Source: DASYTH01 sp036002505 (GTDB lineage: Bacteria > Actinomycetota > Actinomycetes > Mycobacteriales > Pseudonocardiaceae). Taken from it: a DNA stretch of 64,000 nucleotides. Both the position numbers and the translations under genes were made by a program. Below are positions 8,107-16,532 of this stretch, one piece after another; position 1 is the first letter of the stretch; the number at the start of each line of letters is the position of its first letter. The notes below the pieces were generated by a model. It made no database searches. It was not told the origin of the DNA and saw only the letters and a list, made by a program, of their open reading frames with translations. The stretch covers positions 42,183 to 106,182 of the forward strand of contig NZ_DASYTH010000196.1 in assembly GCF_036002505.1 (NCBI RefSeq), read 5' to 3'.

Positions 8107-8745
8107 ATGGCGGAGACGATCGAACACAATGGCCAGGCCGGCAGGGGTGCCCGGCTGCCTCGCACCGCCCGGCGGGCACAGCTGCTCGCCGCCGCCCAGG
8201 ACATCTTCGCCGCCAACGGCTACCACGCCGCGGCCATGGACGAGATCGCCGAGCGCGCCGGAGTGAGCAAACCCGTGCTGTACCAACACTTCCCGGGCAA
8301 GCTCGAGCTGTACATGGCGCTGCTGGAAGCGCACGTGGACGAGCTGACCCGGCGGGTCACCGACGCCATGGAATCCACCACGGACAACAAGGTCCGGGTG
8401 CGGAACGCGGTCGCCGCGTACTTCGACTTCGTCGACGAGGAGAGCCAGGCGTTCCGGCTGGTGTTCGAGTCCGACCTGCGCGGCGAGCCGGTCGTGCACG
8501 ACGCCGTCGAGCGCGCCACCGAGGCCAGCGTGCGCGCGATCACCGCGACGATCACCGCGGACGCCGGGCTGGACGAGGACCGTGCGCGGCTGCTCGCCGT
8601 CGGCCTGGTCGGGGTCAGCCAGGTCGCCGCCCGGGCGTGGCTCGCCGACCAGCGGCCGGTGCCCAAGGACGAGGCCGTCGCGCTGATCTCCACGCTGGCC
8701 TGGAAGGGAATCGGCGGCGGCTTCCCGCTGCAGCATCCGGTATGA
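8107..8745 (+). CDS. TetR/AcrR family transcriptional regulator
   Basis: The 212-residue protein has a TetR_N helix-turn-helix at about residues 18-64 (RRAQLLAAAQDIFAANGYH, then ERAGVSKPVLYQHFPGK) and a variable ligand-binding C-terminal half. It is divergent from an alpha/beta hydrolase with a palindromic site between them, so it probably represses that gene and itself. The position corresponds to M. tuberculosis Rv3208. Its TGA overlaps the ATG of a repeat element (8742) that leads directly into a second TetR gene. Confidence 0.93.
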   Translation: MAETIEHNGQAGRGARLPRTARRAQLLAAAQDIFAANGYHAAAMDEIAERAGVSKPVLYQHFPGKLELYMALLEAHVDELTRRVTDAMESTTDNKVRVRNAVAAYFDFVDEESQAFRLVFESDLRGEPVVHDAVERATEASVRAITATITADAGLDEDRARLLAVGLVGVSQVAARAWLADQRPVPKDEAVALISTLAWKGIGGGFPLQHPV

Positions 8746-8893
8746 AGCTTGCGGAATGCCGGGCGAGGGAGTTGGCCCACCGCGACGAGGGTAGGCCGAG
8801 GGACGAGGTCTGCCCGAGGAGTGGTCTGGTGGCCCACCAGCCGAGGCGACCCACGACCAGGGCCAACTCTCCCGAGCTGGAGAACACAGCATG
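8742..8893 (+). repeat. 150-bp intragenic-junction repeat, copy A, carrying a 50-codon ORF
   Basis: This stretch fills the whole gap between two TetR genes. It aligns without gaps over about 150 bp to the reverse complement of 10791-10940 with roughly 20 mismatches. In copy A it contains an open frame of 50 codons (8742-8894, beginning MKLAECRARELAHR) whose ATG overlaps the stop of the first TetR gene and whose TGA overlaps the start of the second. Differences between copies do not favour third codon positions, so selection on a protein is not evident. The end supplies the GCTGGAGAA ribosome-binding site of the next gene. Confidence 0.8.
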
Positions 8894-9568
8894 ACTGAGA
8901 CCCGCCCGGACGCCCGACGAGACCGGTGGCGCTCACACCGCGAGGCCCGCCGGGAGGAGTTCGTCCAGGCGGCGCTGCGGGCGCTGGCCCGGCACGGCCC
9001 GGACTTCGGCATGGACGACGTCGCGGCCGAGGCCGGCGTGACGAAACCCGTGCTGTACCGGCATTTCACCGACAAGGCCGACCTGTACCTGGCGCTCGGC
9101 CGGCACGGCACCGAGCTGCTGTTCGACCGGCTCGTCCCGGCGCTGAACAACGAGGAGGCCCCGGTCCCGCGGATTCGCAAGAGCCTGGACGCCTACTTCT
9201 CGGTGATCGAGGAGCACCCCAACCTGTACCGGCTGCTCATCCGCCGTCAGTTCGGCCGCGATGTCGTAGCGGAGGACAAGGAGCTGATCGGCGCCGCGCT
9301 CTCCCGCCTGCTCGGCGACTACCTGCGCGCCATGGACCTCGACTCCGGCGCGGCCGAGCCGTGGGGGCACGGCATCGTCGGCCTGGTGCAGAACGTCAGC
9401 GAGTGGTGGCTGGAGCGGCGCACCATGAGCCGCGACGCGGTGGTCGAGTACCTCACCCAGATCATCTGGGCGGCCATCGACGGGATCGTGCGCCAGCACG
9501 GCATCGCCATCGACCCGCACAAGCCGATCGAGGTGAACAAGGTGGTCAAGCTGTCCCGGCGGCGCTAG
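8891..9568 (+). CDS. TetR/AcrR family transcriptional regulator
   Basis: This 225-residue protein has an N-terminal TetR helix-turn-helix at about residues 14-60 (REEFVQAALRALARHG and EAGVTKPVLYRHFTDKA). Its C-terminal half resembles regulators of the KijR/PccD kind only in general form, so the ligand is unknown. It follows the first TetR gene through a repeat element and its ATG forms an ATGA overlap with the ORF of that element, so it is probably in the same transcript. It ends in a basic KLSRRR tail. A dispersed repeat begins two bases after its stop codon. Confidence 0.92.
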   Translation: MTETRPDARRDRWRSHREARREEFVQAALRALARHGPDFGMDDVAAEAGVTKPVLYRHFTDKADLYLALGRHGTELLFDRLVPALNNEEAPVPRIRKSLDAYFSVIEEHPNLYRLLIRRQFGRDVVAEDKELIGAALSRLLGDYLRAMDLDSGAAEPWGHGIVGLVQNVSEWWLERRTMSRDAVVEYLTQIIWAAIDGIVRQHGIAIDPHKPIEVNKVVKLSRRR

Positions 9569-9569
9569 T

Positions 9570-9668
9570 CCGCCTCTCCGGAATTAACTGCTGTCGTTAC
9601 GTTCCAGCGAGCCCGATGATGATGATCAGGACAAGCGCAGCGGCCTCAGGCCCGCTGGAACGGGGCGG
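9570..9668 (+). repeat. 3'-of-stop dispersed repeat (copy 1) with hairpin
   Basis: The first 40 bp (CCGCCTCTCCGGAATT through GTTCCAGCG) match copies at 15206 and 33149, each starting within about six bases of a plus-strand stop codon. In this copy CGTTCCAGCG at 9600-9609 pairs with CGCTGGAACG at 9653-9662, giving a terminator-like hairpin. Confidence 0.7.
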
Positions 9669-9736
9669 AGTCGGCGTTGCCGTCAATGCGTCATCGCGGG
9701 CCGTGACTCACCCTTCGCGGTCCGTGACGGTTACCC

Positions 9737-9758
9737 GTACGGCCGTACTCATGAGTAA
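9737..9758. promoter_or_regulatory. Overlapping palindromes between convergent genes
   Basis: GTACGGCCGTAC (9737-9748) and TACTCATGAGTA (9746-9757) are perfect palindromes that overlap; the second resembles the TACTnnnnAGTA core of the TetR-type sites at 2828 and 8018. No gene clearly starts downstream, so this may be a relic promoter or a protein-binding site of other purpose. Confidence 0.3.
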
Positions 9759-9842
9759 CTGCCACGATCCGTGTCGCTCCACGGCCACGCAACGGGTATG
9801 TCCCCGCCGCGTGGCGCCTCCCACCAGGGGATTCCCGACGCC

Positions 9843-10070
9843 TCAGGTGGTGGCGAAGCCGACCCGCCGGCTGTCCGCCTTGCCGATCTCCACGTAGGCC
9901 ACCCGGGCCGAGGGCACCACGAACCGCGCGCCCTTCGTGTCCACCATGACCAGCGTGCCCTGCGGGTTCTTCAGCGCGTCGTTCACCAGCGCCTCGACCT
10001 CATCGGGGGCAAGATCGCTGGTGAGCACGATCTCCCGCGGGGTGTCCGCGATCCCGATCTTGACCTCCAC
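9843..10070 (-). CDS. DUF3107 domain protein
   Basis: This 75-residue protein is a full-length match to the actinobacterial DUF3107 family (M. tuberculosis Rv3208A/TB9.4). It opens MEVKIGIADTPREIVL and has no membrane segment or recognisable catalytic motif, so it is a small cytoplasmic protein of unknown role. The ATG at 10070 is preceded by GCGGAGGTCGGC. It follows the ferritin-like gene on the same strand with a 40-bp gap, and the pair is conserved in other actinobacteria. Confidence 0.9.
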   Translation of the reverse strand: MEVKIGIADTPREIVLTSDLAPDEVEALVNDALKNPQGTLVMVDTKGARFVVPSARVAYVEIGKADSRRVGFATT

Positions 10071-10110
10071 GCCGACCTCCGCAGCTCAACCCATTCGACG
10101 AGACCGAACC

Positions 10111-10791
10111 CTAGCCCAGGCCGAGCGCGGTCATCCGCTTGCCGTGCGCCTGTTGCAACCGGCGGAACAGCGCGGCGATTCCCGCCAGGTCCCCGGTACC
10201 GGTCACGATCAGCTCGGCCAGCCCGTCCCGCTCGGCCACCACGTACTGCGCCTGGGTCAGCGCCTCCCCCAGGAGCCGCCGTCCCCACAGCGTCAACCGG
10301 TCGCGCACCGCCCGGTCCCGCTCGATGGCCGCCTGCACCTCCCGCTCGGCGAACGCCGAGTGCCCGGTGTCGGCAAGCACCTCCAGCACCAGGCCCTTCG
10401 TCTCCTCGTCCAGCCACCCCGCCATCGCCCGGTACAGGTCGGCCGCCAGCCCGTCCCCGACGTACGCCTTGACCAGCGACTCCAGCCACGAGCGCGGCGC
10501 CGTCGAGGCGTGCCAGGTGTCGAAGTGGCCGATGAACGGGCGCATCGCCTCCTCGACGTCCATCCCATGGCCGGCCAGGAACCGCTCGATCTTGGCGTAG
10601 TGCCCCATCTCCGCGGCCGCCATCGCGGACAGCGCCGCCCGTCCGGCCACCGTCGGGGCGCTCCGGGCGTCCTCCGACATCCGGTCGAACGCCGACAGCT
10701 CCCCGTACGCCAGCACCCCGAGCAGGTCGACGACCCCCGGCGAGATCGCCCGAGCCTCGACGCTCTGACCCGCCTGCGTGTCGTCGCTCAT
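10111..10791 (-). CDS. Ferritin-like domain protein (MiaE_2-like)
   Basis: The 226-residue all-helical protein carries ferritin-like di-iron candidate motifs: GELSAFDRM near residue 31, AAAEMGHYAKIERF near residue 57, and DTGHSAFAE near residue 145. It resembles the MiaE-like ferritin fold family found beside DUF3107 in actinobacteria (Rv3210c type), but a tRNA hydroxylase role is unproven. The ATG at 10791 follows GAGCTGGAGAAGACCGC, which lies in the repeat element copy B. An in-frame ATG 18 codons upstream is inside that repeat and is less likely. Confidence 0.85.
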   Translation of the reverse strand: MSDDTQAGQSVEARAISPGVVDLLGVLAYGELSAFDRMSEDARSAPTVAGRAALSAMAAAEMGHYAKIERFLAGHGMDVEEAMRPFIGHFDTWHASTAPRSWLESLVKAYVGDGLAADLYRAMAGWLDEETKGLVLEVLADTGHSAFAEREVQAAIERDRAVRDRLTLWGRRLLGEALTQAQYVVAERDGLAELIVTGTGDLAGIAALFRRLQQAHGKRMTALGLG

Positions 10792-10940
10792 GCGGTCTTC
10801 TCCAGCTCGGGAATGTTGGCCGAGGTCGTGGGTCGCCTCGCTCATTGGGTCACCGGACCGCTCCTCGGGCAGGCCTCGTTCCTCGGCCTACCGTCGTCGC
10901 GGTGGGCCAACTCCCTCGCCCAGCATTCCGCAAGCTCCAT
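10791..10940 (-). repeat. 150-bp repeat, copy B, immediately upstream of the ferritin-like gene
   Basis: Read on the minus strand this is a gapless homologue of 8742-8893 and, like it, ends at the ATG of the next gene while supplying its ribosome-binding site. The frame that is open for 50 codons in copy A is here closed after 32 codons by a TGA (ATG at 10940). The rest of the gap to the helicase start (10941-11134) shows no clear gene. Confidence 0.8.
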
Positions 10941-11134
10941 GCCGGCAGCGTATCCGGCAGCCGTCGCAGGTAGACTCGGCACGACGCTCCGTGGCTATCG
11001 ATGTCACGGTTCGCGTCGGAGAGGGTGCGTGCACGCTTCCCGGCCCTCCCGCGCCACCCCTGAACGAGGCGGTACGGCGCGGTCGAGCGGCCCGTTCCGG
11101 GCAGTGCGCGCTGGACACGAGAGAGGCGATCCAC

Positions 11135-12778
11135 CTGACAGTCAAGGAAATCCACCACACCGAACCCGACATCGACCCGGTCACGCTGGAGCACAGCGAA
11201 GCCGGCGTTCCCGAGTTCGACACCTCCCACCCGTTGCAGGCCGGCGCTCCGGTCCGGCCGGACTCCCCCACGTTCGAAGAGCTCGGCGCCCGGCCGGAGA
11301 TCGTCCGCGCGCTGCGGGCCGCGGGCATCGAGCGCGCGTTCGCCATCCAGGAGCTCACCCTGCCGCTGGCCCTGGCCGGCGAGGACATCATCGGCCAGGC
11401 CCGCACCGGCACCGGCAAGACGCTCGGTTTCGGTGTGCCGATCCTGCAGCGGATGACCACCCCCGGCGACGGCACCCCGCAGGCGCTGGTCGTGGTGCCC
11501 ACCCGCGAGCTCTGCCTGCAGGTCACCCACGACCTCAAGGACGCCAGCAAGCACCTCGGCGCTCGGGTGCTGGCGATCTACGGCGGCGTTCCGTACGACA
11601 AGCAGATCGCGGCACTGCGGGCCGGCGTGGACATCGTGGTCGGCACCCCCGGCCGGCTGCTGGACCTGGCCGAGCAGCGCAACCTGGTGCTGGGCAAGGT
11701 GTCCGGCCTGGTGCTCGACGAGGCCGACAAGATGCTCGACCTCGGCTTCCTGCCGGACATCGAGCGGATCCTGCGCATGGTGCCGGAAGAGCGGCAGACC
11801 ATGCTGTTCTCCGCCACCATGCCCGGCCCGATCATCACGCTGGCCCGGACGTTCCTGCACAAGCCGACGCACATCCGGGCCGAGGAGAACGACGCGGGCG
11901 CCGTCCACGAGCGCACCACCCAGTTCATCTACCGGGCGCACTCGCTCGACAAGATCGAGATCGTGGCCCGCGCGCTGCAGGCCGAGGGCCGCGGCCTCAC
12001 CATGATCTTCGCCCGCACCAAGCGGACCGCACAGAAGGTCGCCGAGGACCTGGCCGAGCGCGGCTTCGCGGTCGCCGCCGTGCACGGTGACCTGGGCCAG
12101 GGCGCCCGCGAGCAGGCCCTGCGCGCGTTCCGCTCCGGCAAGGTGGACGTGCTGGTCTCCACCGACGTCGCGGCCCGCGGCCTGGACGTCGACGACGTCA
12201 CGCACGTGATCAACTATCAGTGCCCGGAGGACGAGGACGCGTACATCCACCGGATCGGCCGCACCGGCCGGGCCGGCAAGGAGGGCGTCGCGATCACGCT
12301 GGTCGACTGGGACGAGGAAGCGCGCTGGAAGCTGGTCAGCGACGCGCTCAGCCTGGACGTGCCGGTGCCGGTCGAGACCTACTCGACCTCCGAGCACCTG
12401 TTCACCGACCTGGGCATCCCCACCGGCAGTGGCGGCAGGTTGCCTCTGTCCAAGCGCACCCGCGCGGGCCTCGCCGCCGAGCCGGAGGAGAACTTCGACC
12501 GCAAGCGCCGCGATCGGGGCCGCCGCGGTGGCCGCCGGGGCCGGGCCCAGTCCGCGGACGCCCCCGCCGATCGCGCCCGCCCGGAGACCGACAAGGCCGA
12601 GGACGGCACCGGCCCCACCCGCCGCCGGCGCCGGCGCCGCGCCGGCGTGGAGACCGACAAGCCGGCCGAAGCCACCGCCGAGCGCCCGGACACCCCGGCC
12701 GACACCCCCGCGCGCCGCCGGCGCCGCCGGCGCGGCGGTGTCGAGATGACCGACCCGCCCGGCGAGAGCCAGGAGTAA
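11135..12778 (+). CDS. DEAD/DEAH-box ATP-dependent RNA helicase
   Basis: The protein carries the full DEAD-box set: AIQELTLPLAL (Q motif), ARTGTGKT (motif I), PTRELCLQ (Ia), DEAD (II), SATM (III), ARTKR (IV), ARGLDVDDV (V) and HRIGRTGR (VI). The C-terminal 100 residues are basic and disordered with repeated RRRRR clusters, as in RhlE-type enzymes (Rv3211 type), likely aiding RNA binding. Role: RNA unwinding in ribosome assembly or mRNA decay. The start is uncertain: a CTG at 11135 lies eight bases after GAGAGG, whereas the only nearby canonical in-frame start is a GTG at 10991. Confidence 0.93.
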   Translation: MTVKEIHHTEPDIDPVTLEHSEAGVPEFDTSHPLQAGAPVRPDSPTFEELGARPEIVRALRAAGIERAFAIQELTLPLALAGEDIIGQARTGTGKTLGFGVPILQRMTTPGDGTPQALVVVPTRELCLQVTHDLKDASKHLGARVLAIYGGVPYDKQIAALRAGVDIVVGTPGRLLDLAEQRNLVLGKVSGLVLDEADKMLDLGFLPDIERILRMVPEERQTMLFSATMPGPIITLARTFLHKPTHIRAEENDAGAVHERTTQFIYRAHSLDKIEIVARALQAEGRGLTMIFARTKRTAQKVAEDLAERGFAVAAVHGDLGQGAREQALRAFRSGKVDVLVSTDVAARGLDVDDVTHVINYQCPEDEDAYIHRIGRTGRAGKEGVAITLVDWDEEARWKLVSDALSLDVPVPVETYSTSEHLFTDLGIPTGSGGRLPLSKRTRAGLAAEPEENFDRKRRDRGRRGGRRGRAQSADAPADRARPETDKAEDGTGPTRRRRRRRAGVETDKPAEATAERPDTPADTPARRRRRRRGGVEMTDPPGESQE

Positions 12779-12785
12779 CCGGCGA

Positions 12786-12842
12786 GTGCGATGAAGGCGT
12801 CCTTCCGCTCACCGGGCGGGAGAAAGGACGCCTTCAGCGCAC
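12786..12842 (+). terminator. Hairpin terminator of the helicase gene (GAAGGCGTCCTT type)
   Basis: GAAGGCGTCCTT and AAGGACGCCTTC form a perfect 12-bp stem, extended by GTGCGAT/AGCGCAC with one mismatch, eight bases after the helicase stop. It belongs to a palindrome family also seen at 20692-20748 and 61245-61289. Confidence 0.75.
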
Positions 12843-12884
12843 CTCGTCATCCGGAGCGAACACGGGGTTCGGCAGACTGGGCGG

Positions 12885-14261
12885 GTGAACGGTCGCATGA
12901 TCGGGGCGGAGGACGTGCTCGACGGCGAGGTGCCGCCCGCGTCCGTCGAGCCGGAGCCACTGGATCCGGGTGAGCGCACCATGTTCCGCACCGGGGTCGA
13001 TGTCGCGATCGCGGTGCTGATCACGGTCGTCGCGGTGGTGGCGGGGTTCGTCGTGTGGCAGACCGGCTCGGTGCGATCCACCTCGTCGCAGACCAACCCG
13101 AACCCGGTGGCCGCGCCGGAGAACCCGACGGTGTTCCCGCCGTCGCTGGCCGAGGCCTGGCGGACCCGCAGCTCCGGCACGCAGCAGCCGGTCGCGGTGG
13201 GCCCGGTGGTGGTGACCGGCGAGGGCGGCGAGGTCGCCGGCCGCAACCCGATCACCGGCGACGTGCTCTGGCGCTACACCCGGAACCTGCCGCTGTGCAC
13301 GATCGCCCCGGCCTGGTCGCTGGCCGTGGCGGTGTTCCGGACCGAGGGAAACTGGTTGCCCGCCAAGGATTCCCGGTCGAGCGGCGGGTGCAGCGAGGTC
13401 ACCGCGCTCGACCCGGCCACGGGCCTGCGGGGCCGGCAGCGCCCACCCGAGGAGCCGGTGCAGAAGCCCAACGGCGGCGAGCGCAACTCCGACGCGGAGC
13501 TCGGCACCCGGCTGCTCGCCGACGGCACCTACGTGACCACCACCGGCCACCGGCTGCTCACCACCTGGCGCGACGACTTGGTCCAGACCATGGAGTACGG
13601 CGAGCTGCCGTCCCTGGTCAACCCCGGCAAGCAGCCGCGCACCGGCTGCGGGTACGGCTCGGTGGCCGTGGCCCCGGTCAAGATCGGCGTGATCGAGCGC
13701 TGCCCCACCGACCTCGGCGACCGGCTGACCGTGTACCGCTCGGTCGGCAACGACAACAAGGCCGACGAGCCGCCGGTGGTGTTCAGCGTGGTGGTCGGCG
13801 CGCGCGCCCGGGTCGTGGCGCTGTCCGACAACCGCACGGCGGTCGCGCTGCCGGACCCGAGCCGGCTGCTGGTGTTCGACGAGACCGGCAAGCAGCTGAA
13901 CGAGTACCCGCTGGACGTGCCGGACACGGACTTCAACGGGGACCCGGACGGGCTGGTGGTGCCGGTCACCAAGGGCCCCGGAATCGACTACTGGTGGACC
14001 GGATCCCGCACCATCGCGCTGCACGGCGTGGACCTGTACCCGCTCTGGACGCAGCAGGGCACGCTCGGCCCGGGCGTGGTGTTCGCCGGCCGGGGGCTGC
14101 TTCCGGTACCTGACGGAATCCGGGTGGTTGACGTGGCCACGGGACAGCCGGTAGGTACATTCCCGGTGGACCGCGGTGGCTACGCCGGACCGGTCATGAT
14201 GTCGTCCATCGGGCCGATGGTGCTCGAGCAGCGGGGGCCGGATCTAGTCGCCCTTCGTTGA
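12885..14261 (+). CDS. Membrane-anchored conserved hypothetical protein (Rv3212-like)
   Basis: This protein of up to 458 residues has a short cytoplasmic acidic N-terminus, one membrane helix (VDVAIAVLITVVAVVAGFVVW, about residues 38-58), then a large extracytoplasmic region with strand-turn repeats (GRNPITGDVLWRY, ALDPATGLRG, VVDVATGQPVG) that look like the blades of a PQQ/beta-propeller. Conserved cysteines (CTIAP, GGCSE, GCGYG, ERC) may form disulfides. It follows the helicase as Rv3212 follows rhlE in M. tuberculosis. The function is unknown. The start is GTG at 12885 or ATG at 12897. Confidence 0.8.
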   Translation: MNGRMIGAEDVLDGEVPPASVEPEPLDPGERTMFRTGVDVAIAVLITVVAVVAGFVVWQTGSVRSTSSQTNPNPVAAPENPTVFPPSLAEAWRTRSSGTQQPVAVGPVVVTGEGGEVAGRNPITGDVLWRYTRNLPLCTIAPAWSLAVAVFRTEGNWLPAKDSRSSGGCSEVTALDPATGLRGRQRPPEEPVQKPNGGERNSDAELGTRLLADGTYVTTTGHRLLTTWRDDLVQTMEYGELPSLVNPGKQPRTGCGYGSVAVAPVKIGVIERCPTDLGDRLTVYRSVGNDNKADEPPVVFSVVVGARARVVALSDNRTAVALPDPSRLLVFDETGKQLNEYPLDVPDTDFNGDPDGLVVPVTKGPGIDYWWTGSRTIALHGVDLYPLWTQQGTLGPGVVFAGRGLLPVPDGIRVVDVATGQPVGTFPVDRGGYAGPVMMSSIGPMVLEQRGPDLVALR

Positions 14262-14304
14262 GCTTCGACAGCGCTTCTAGTACCTGTGGGGCACACTCGG
14301 AAGC

Positions 14305-15204
14305 GTGAGCCTCGTAGCACCTCCGCAATGGTCCCAGCTCAGCCCGCACCGGGCGAAGCGGGTCGACCTGCATGGCAGGTATGGGCCGATCGCCGCGCTG
14401 CGTGTCCGGGCCAGATCGAGGAGTACCGATCCGGTGCCGATCGTGGTGCTGGTCCCGGGCTACACCGGCTCGAAGGAGGACTTCGCGCCGCTGCTGGATC
14501 CGATCGCCGGCGAGGGCTTCGACGCCCTGGCCATCGACCTGCCGGGCCAGTACGAGTCCACCGGTCCGGACGAGGAGTCCGCCTACCTGCCGAGCGCGCT
14601 CGGCCTGGTGGTCGCGGAGCTCGCCGGCAAGCTGGCCGCCGACGGCCACCCGGTGATCCTGCTCGGCCACTCCTACGGCGGCCTGGTCGCCCGCGGCGCG
14701 GTGCTGGCCGGTGCCCCGATCATCGGGCTGACCCTGCTGGACAGCGGCCCGGCCGAGCTGCCCCAGGGCTGGCGCCGGCAGGCGCTGGACATCGGCGAGC
14801 CCGCCATCCGCCAGCACGGCATGGCGGCGGCCCAGCGGCTGCGCGACACGCTCGACGCCAACAACCCGGTCTGGGCCGCGCACCCCCAGCCGCTCAAGGA
14901 CTTCCTGCGCGAGCGGTTCATGCGCTCGGTCCCCGCGGCGCTGCTCGGCATGGCCCACGGCCTGCGCACCGAGCCCGACCTGGTCGGCGCCCTGGCCCGG
15001 ACCATGCAGTCCGGCCGCGCCGAGGGCCTGGTCATGTGCGGCGAGGGCGACGACGCCTGGCCGGTCTCCGCCCAGCGCGACATGGCCGACCGCCTCGACG
15101 CCGACTTCGCCGTGATCACCGGCGCCCGGCACTCCCCCAACACGGAGAACCCGGACGAGCTGCTCTACACGCTCATGCCCACCTGGCGCACCTGGCTCTA
15201 CTGA
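14305..15204 (+). CDS. Alpha/beta hydrolase
   Basis: The 299-residue protein has a typical alpha/beta-hydrolase core without signal peptide: VLVPGYTGSKEDF (oxyanion strand, about residue 48), GHSYGG (nucleophile elbow, about residue 120), and the late GARHSPNTENPDEL with the probable catalytic His. It starts at GTG 14305. It stands 43 bp after the previous gene on the same strand and is followed within two bases by a copy of the dispersed 3' repeat. The substrate is unknown; a lysophospholipase or esterase role is possible. Confidence 0.85.
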   Translation: MSLVAPPQWSQLSPHRAKRVDLHGRYGPIAALRVRARSRSTDPVPIVVLVPGYTGSKEDFAPLLDPIAGEGFDALAIDLPGQYESTGPDEESAYLPSALGLVVAELAGKLAADGHPVILLGHSYGGLVARGAVLAGAPIIGLTLLDSGPAELPQGWRRQALDIGEPAIRQHGMAAAQRLRDTLDANNPVWAAHPQPLKDFLRERFMRSVPAALLGMAHGLRTEPDLVGALARTMQSGRAEGLVMCGEGDDAWPVSAQRDMADRLDADFAVITGARHSPNTENPDELLYTLMPTWRTWLY

Positions 15205-15205
15205 G

Positions 15206-15305
15206 CCGCCTCTCCGGAATTTACTGCTGTTGTCGCGTTCCAGCGGACGGTGCGGATGGCAGGTTGACCGTGGCTGAGAACCGTCACGTTCCCCTGAGGT
15301 TGCGT
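15206..15305 (+). repeat. 3'-of-stop dispersed repeat (copy 2)
   Basis: This roughly 100-bp element begins GCCGCCTCTCCGGAATTT directly after the hydrolase stop and matches 33149-33247 along its whole length, including ACCGTGGCTGAG and GTCACGTTCCCCTGAGGTT. Its first 40 bp also occur at 9570. Confidence 0.8.
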
Positions 15306-15327
15306 TGGTCGGTGGGCGGCTGTGTCC

Positions 15328-15675
15328 TCAGGCCCACCAGAAGATCCAGAGCGTCACGGCGGCAACCAGCAGCACGCCGGTGACGGCTGCGGCGGCGGGC
15401 CAGCCGCGTAGCCGGTCGGCGAGGCGCTGAACCAGGACGGCGACAACCGCGGCGAACACGTGGCCGCCCACGGTGAGCAGGCCGGGGCCGGGCGTGCCGC
15501 GGATCCAGGCGACGACCTGGAAGCCCAGCACCACCACGGCGAGCACGCACAGCCCGATGGCCAGCGCGCCGGAAACCTCCGGCCAGAATCGGGACCGCCG
15601 GCGCTCCGGTAACGGCTCGGTCTGGTTCATGTCCGCCCGCAACTCGATGGTCTCGGCACCGGCCGGATCGTTCAC
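15328..15675 (-). CDS. Small membrane protein, unknown function
   Basis: The 115-residue protein has three hydrophobic segments: GALAIGLCVLAVVVLGFQVVA (about 44-64), LLTVGGHVFAAVVAVLV (about 73-90) and AAVTGVLLVAAVTLWIFWW near the C-terminus. The GTG at 15675 is chosen because GAGGAAGAAGG lies just upstream and it falls 14 bases after the stop of the RecB-like gene, suggesting an operon with it. No family was recognised. A longer in-frame extension upstream would overlap the RecB-like gene and is unlikely. Confidence 0.7.
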   Translation of the reverse strand: MNDPAGAETIELRADMNQTEPLPERRRSRFWPEVSGALAIGLCVLAVVVLGFQVVAWIRGTPGPGLLTVGGHVFAAVVAVLVQRLADRLRGWPAAAAVTGVLLVAAVTLWIFWWA

Positions 15676-15689
15676 CCAATCCTTCTTCC

Positions 15690-16532
15690 TCAGTCGGCGA
15701 GCATCGCCCACGGCTCGGCCGCGGGGCCGGCCGCCTGACCGTCCGGGCAGCTGCGCCGGAAGTCGCACCAGGCGCATTGCCGGCCCGGGTTGGCCGGGAA
15801 CAGCACTTCCGGGTCACCACCGGCATCGAGGGTATCCCGGGCGAGCTGGAGCTCCTCAGCGGTCTCCTCGGCCCGGGACTGGTGCCGCGCCAACGACTCC
15901 TCGGTGTGCTCCCACGCGGCCACCGACCCGGTGGGCAGGTGGTGCAGCTCGACCCGGGTGCACGGCCGGCGCAGCGTCCGCCGGGCCGCGATCACGTACA
16001 GCGCCAGGGCCTGGGAGCCGCGGGCGTCGTCGGTGGTCAACCCGTGCCGGCCGGTCTTGTAGTCGACGATCACCAGCTCGCCGTCGCGCTCGTCGATCCG
16101 GTCCACCCGGCCCTCGGCGACGATCGTGCCGACCGGCGCGGACACCCACCGCTCCAGGCCGACCGGCTCCATGCCCACGTCCAGCCCGGCCACGTAGTCG
16201 GCCACCCAACCACCGGCCCGGTCCCGGAACATCGCCGACTGCTCCGGCCCGGCGAACCCGTCGTCCTTCCACCCGGACTTCACCAGCGCGACGGCGCTCT
16301 CCGGGGTCCGCTTGCGCACCGGCAGGTCGAAGAACGCCCGCAACGCGTTGTGCACCACCGCACCCAGCGTGCTGTGCGCCCACGGCCCACCCCGCGGCGG
16401 CGTGGGCCGGTCGAGATAGTTCATCCGGTACCGCCGCGGGCAGTCGGCCCAGACCGTGAGCCGCGCCGGGGTGACCCTGATCAGCCGGCGCGGCATGCTG
16501 TCGAACCCCAACTGCCCGTGCATGGTGCTCAT
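15690..16532 (-). CDS. RecB-family PD-(D/E)XK exonuclease
   Basis: The 280-residue protein has the RecB/Cas4-like nuclease core: GAVVHNALRAFF (about residue 57), GRVDRIDERDG and VIVDYKTGR (about residues 140-160, the D-xn-ExK-type catalytic centre). An early CPRRYRMNYL (Cys about 31) and a late CAWCDFRRSC supply four cysteines in the pattern that binds a Fe4S4 cluster in AddB and Cas4 proteins. It corresponds to the stand-alone RecB-like proteins of actinobacteria (Rv2119 type) and is probably a DNA repair nuclease. Start ATG at 16532 abuts the stop of the PHP gene. Confidence 0.88.
   Translation of the reverse strand: MSTMHGQLGFDSMPRRLIRVTPARLTVWADCPRRYRMNYLDRPTPPRGGPWAHSTLGAVVHNALRAFFDLPVRKRTPESAVALVKSGWKDDGFAGPEQSAMFRDRAGGWVADYVAGLDVGMEPVGLERWVSAPVGTIVAEGRVDRIDERDGELVIVDYKTGRHGLTTDDARGSQALALYVIAARRTLRRPCTRVELHHLPTGSVAAWEHTEESLARHQSRAEETAEELQLARDTLDAGGDPEVLFPANPGRQCAWCDFRRSCPDGQAAGPAAEPWAMLAD

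Noticed and set aside
9751..9897. Short plus-strand ORF starting MSNCHDPCRS
   Set aside because: It has no ribosome-binding site, runs into the DUF3107 gene on the other strand and shows no coding bias.
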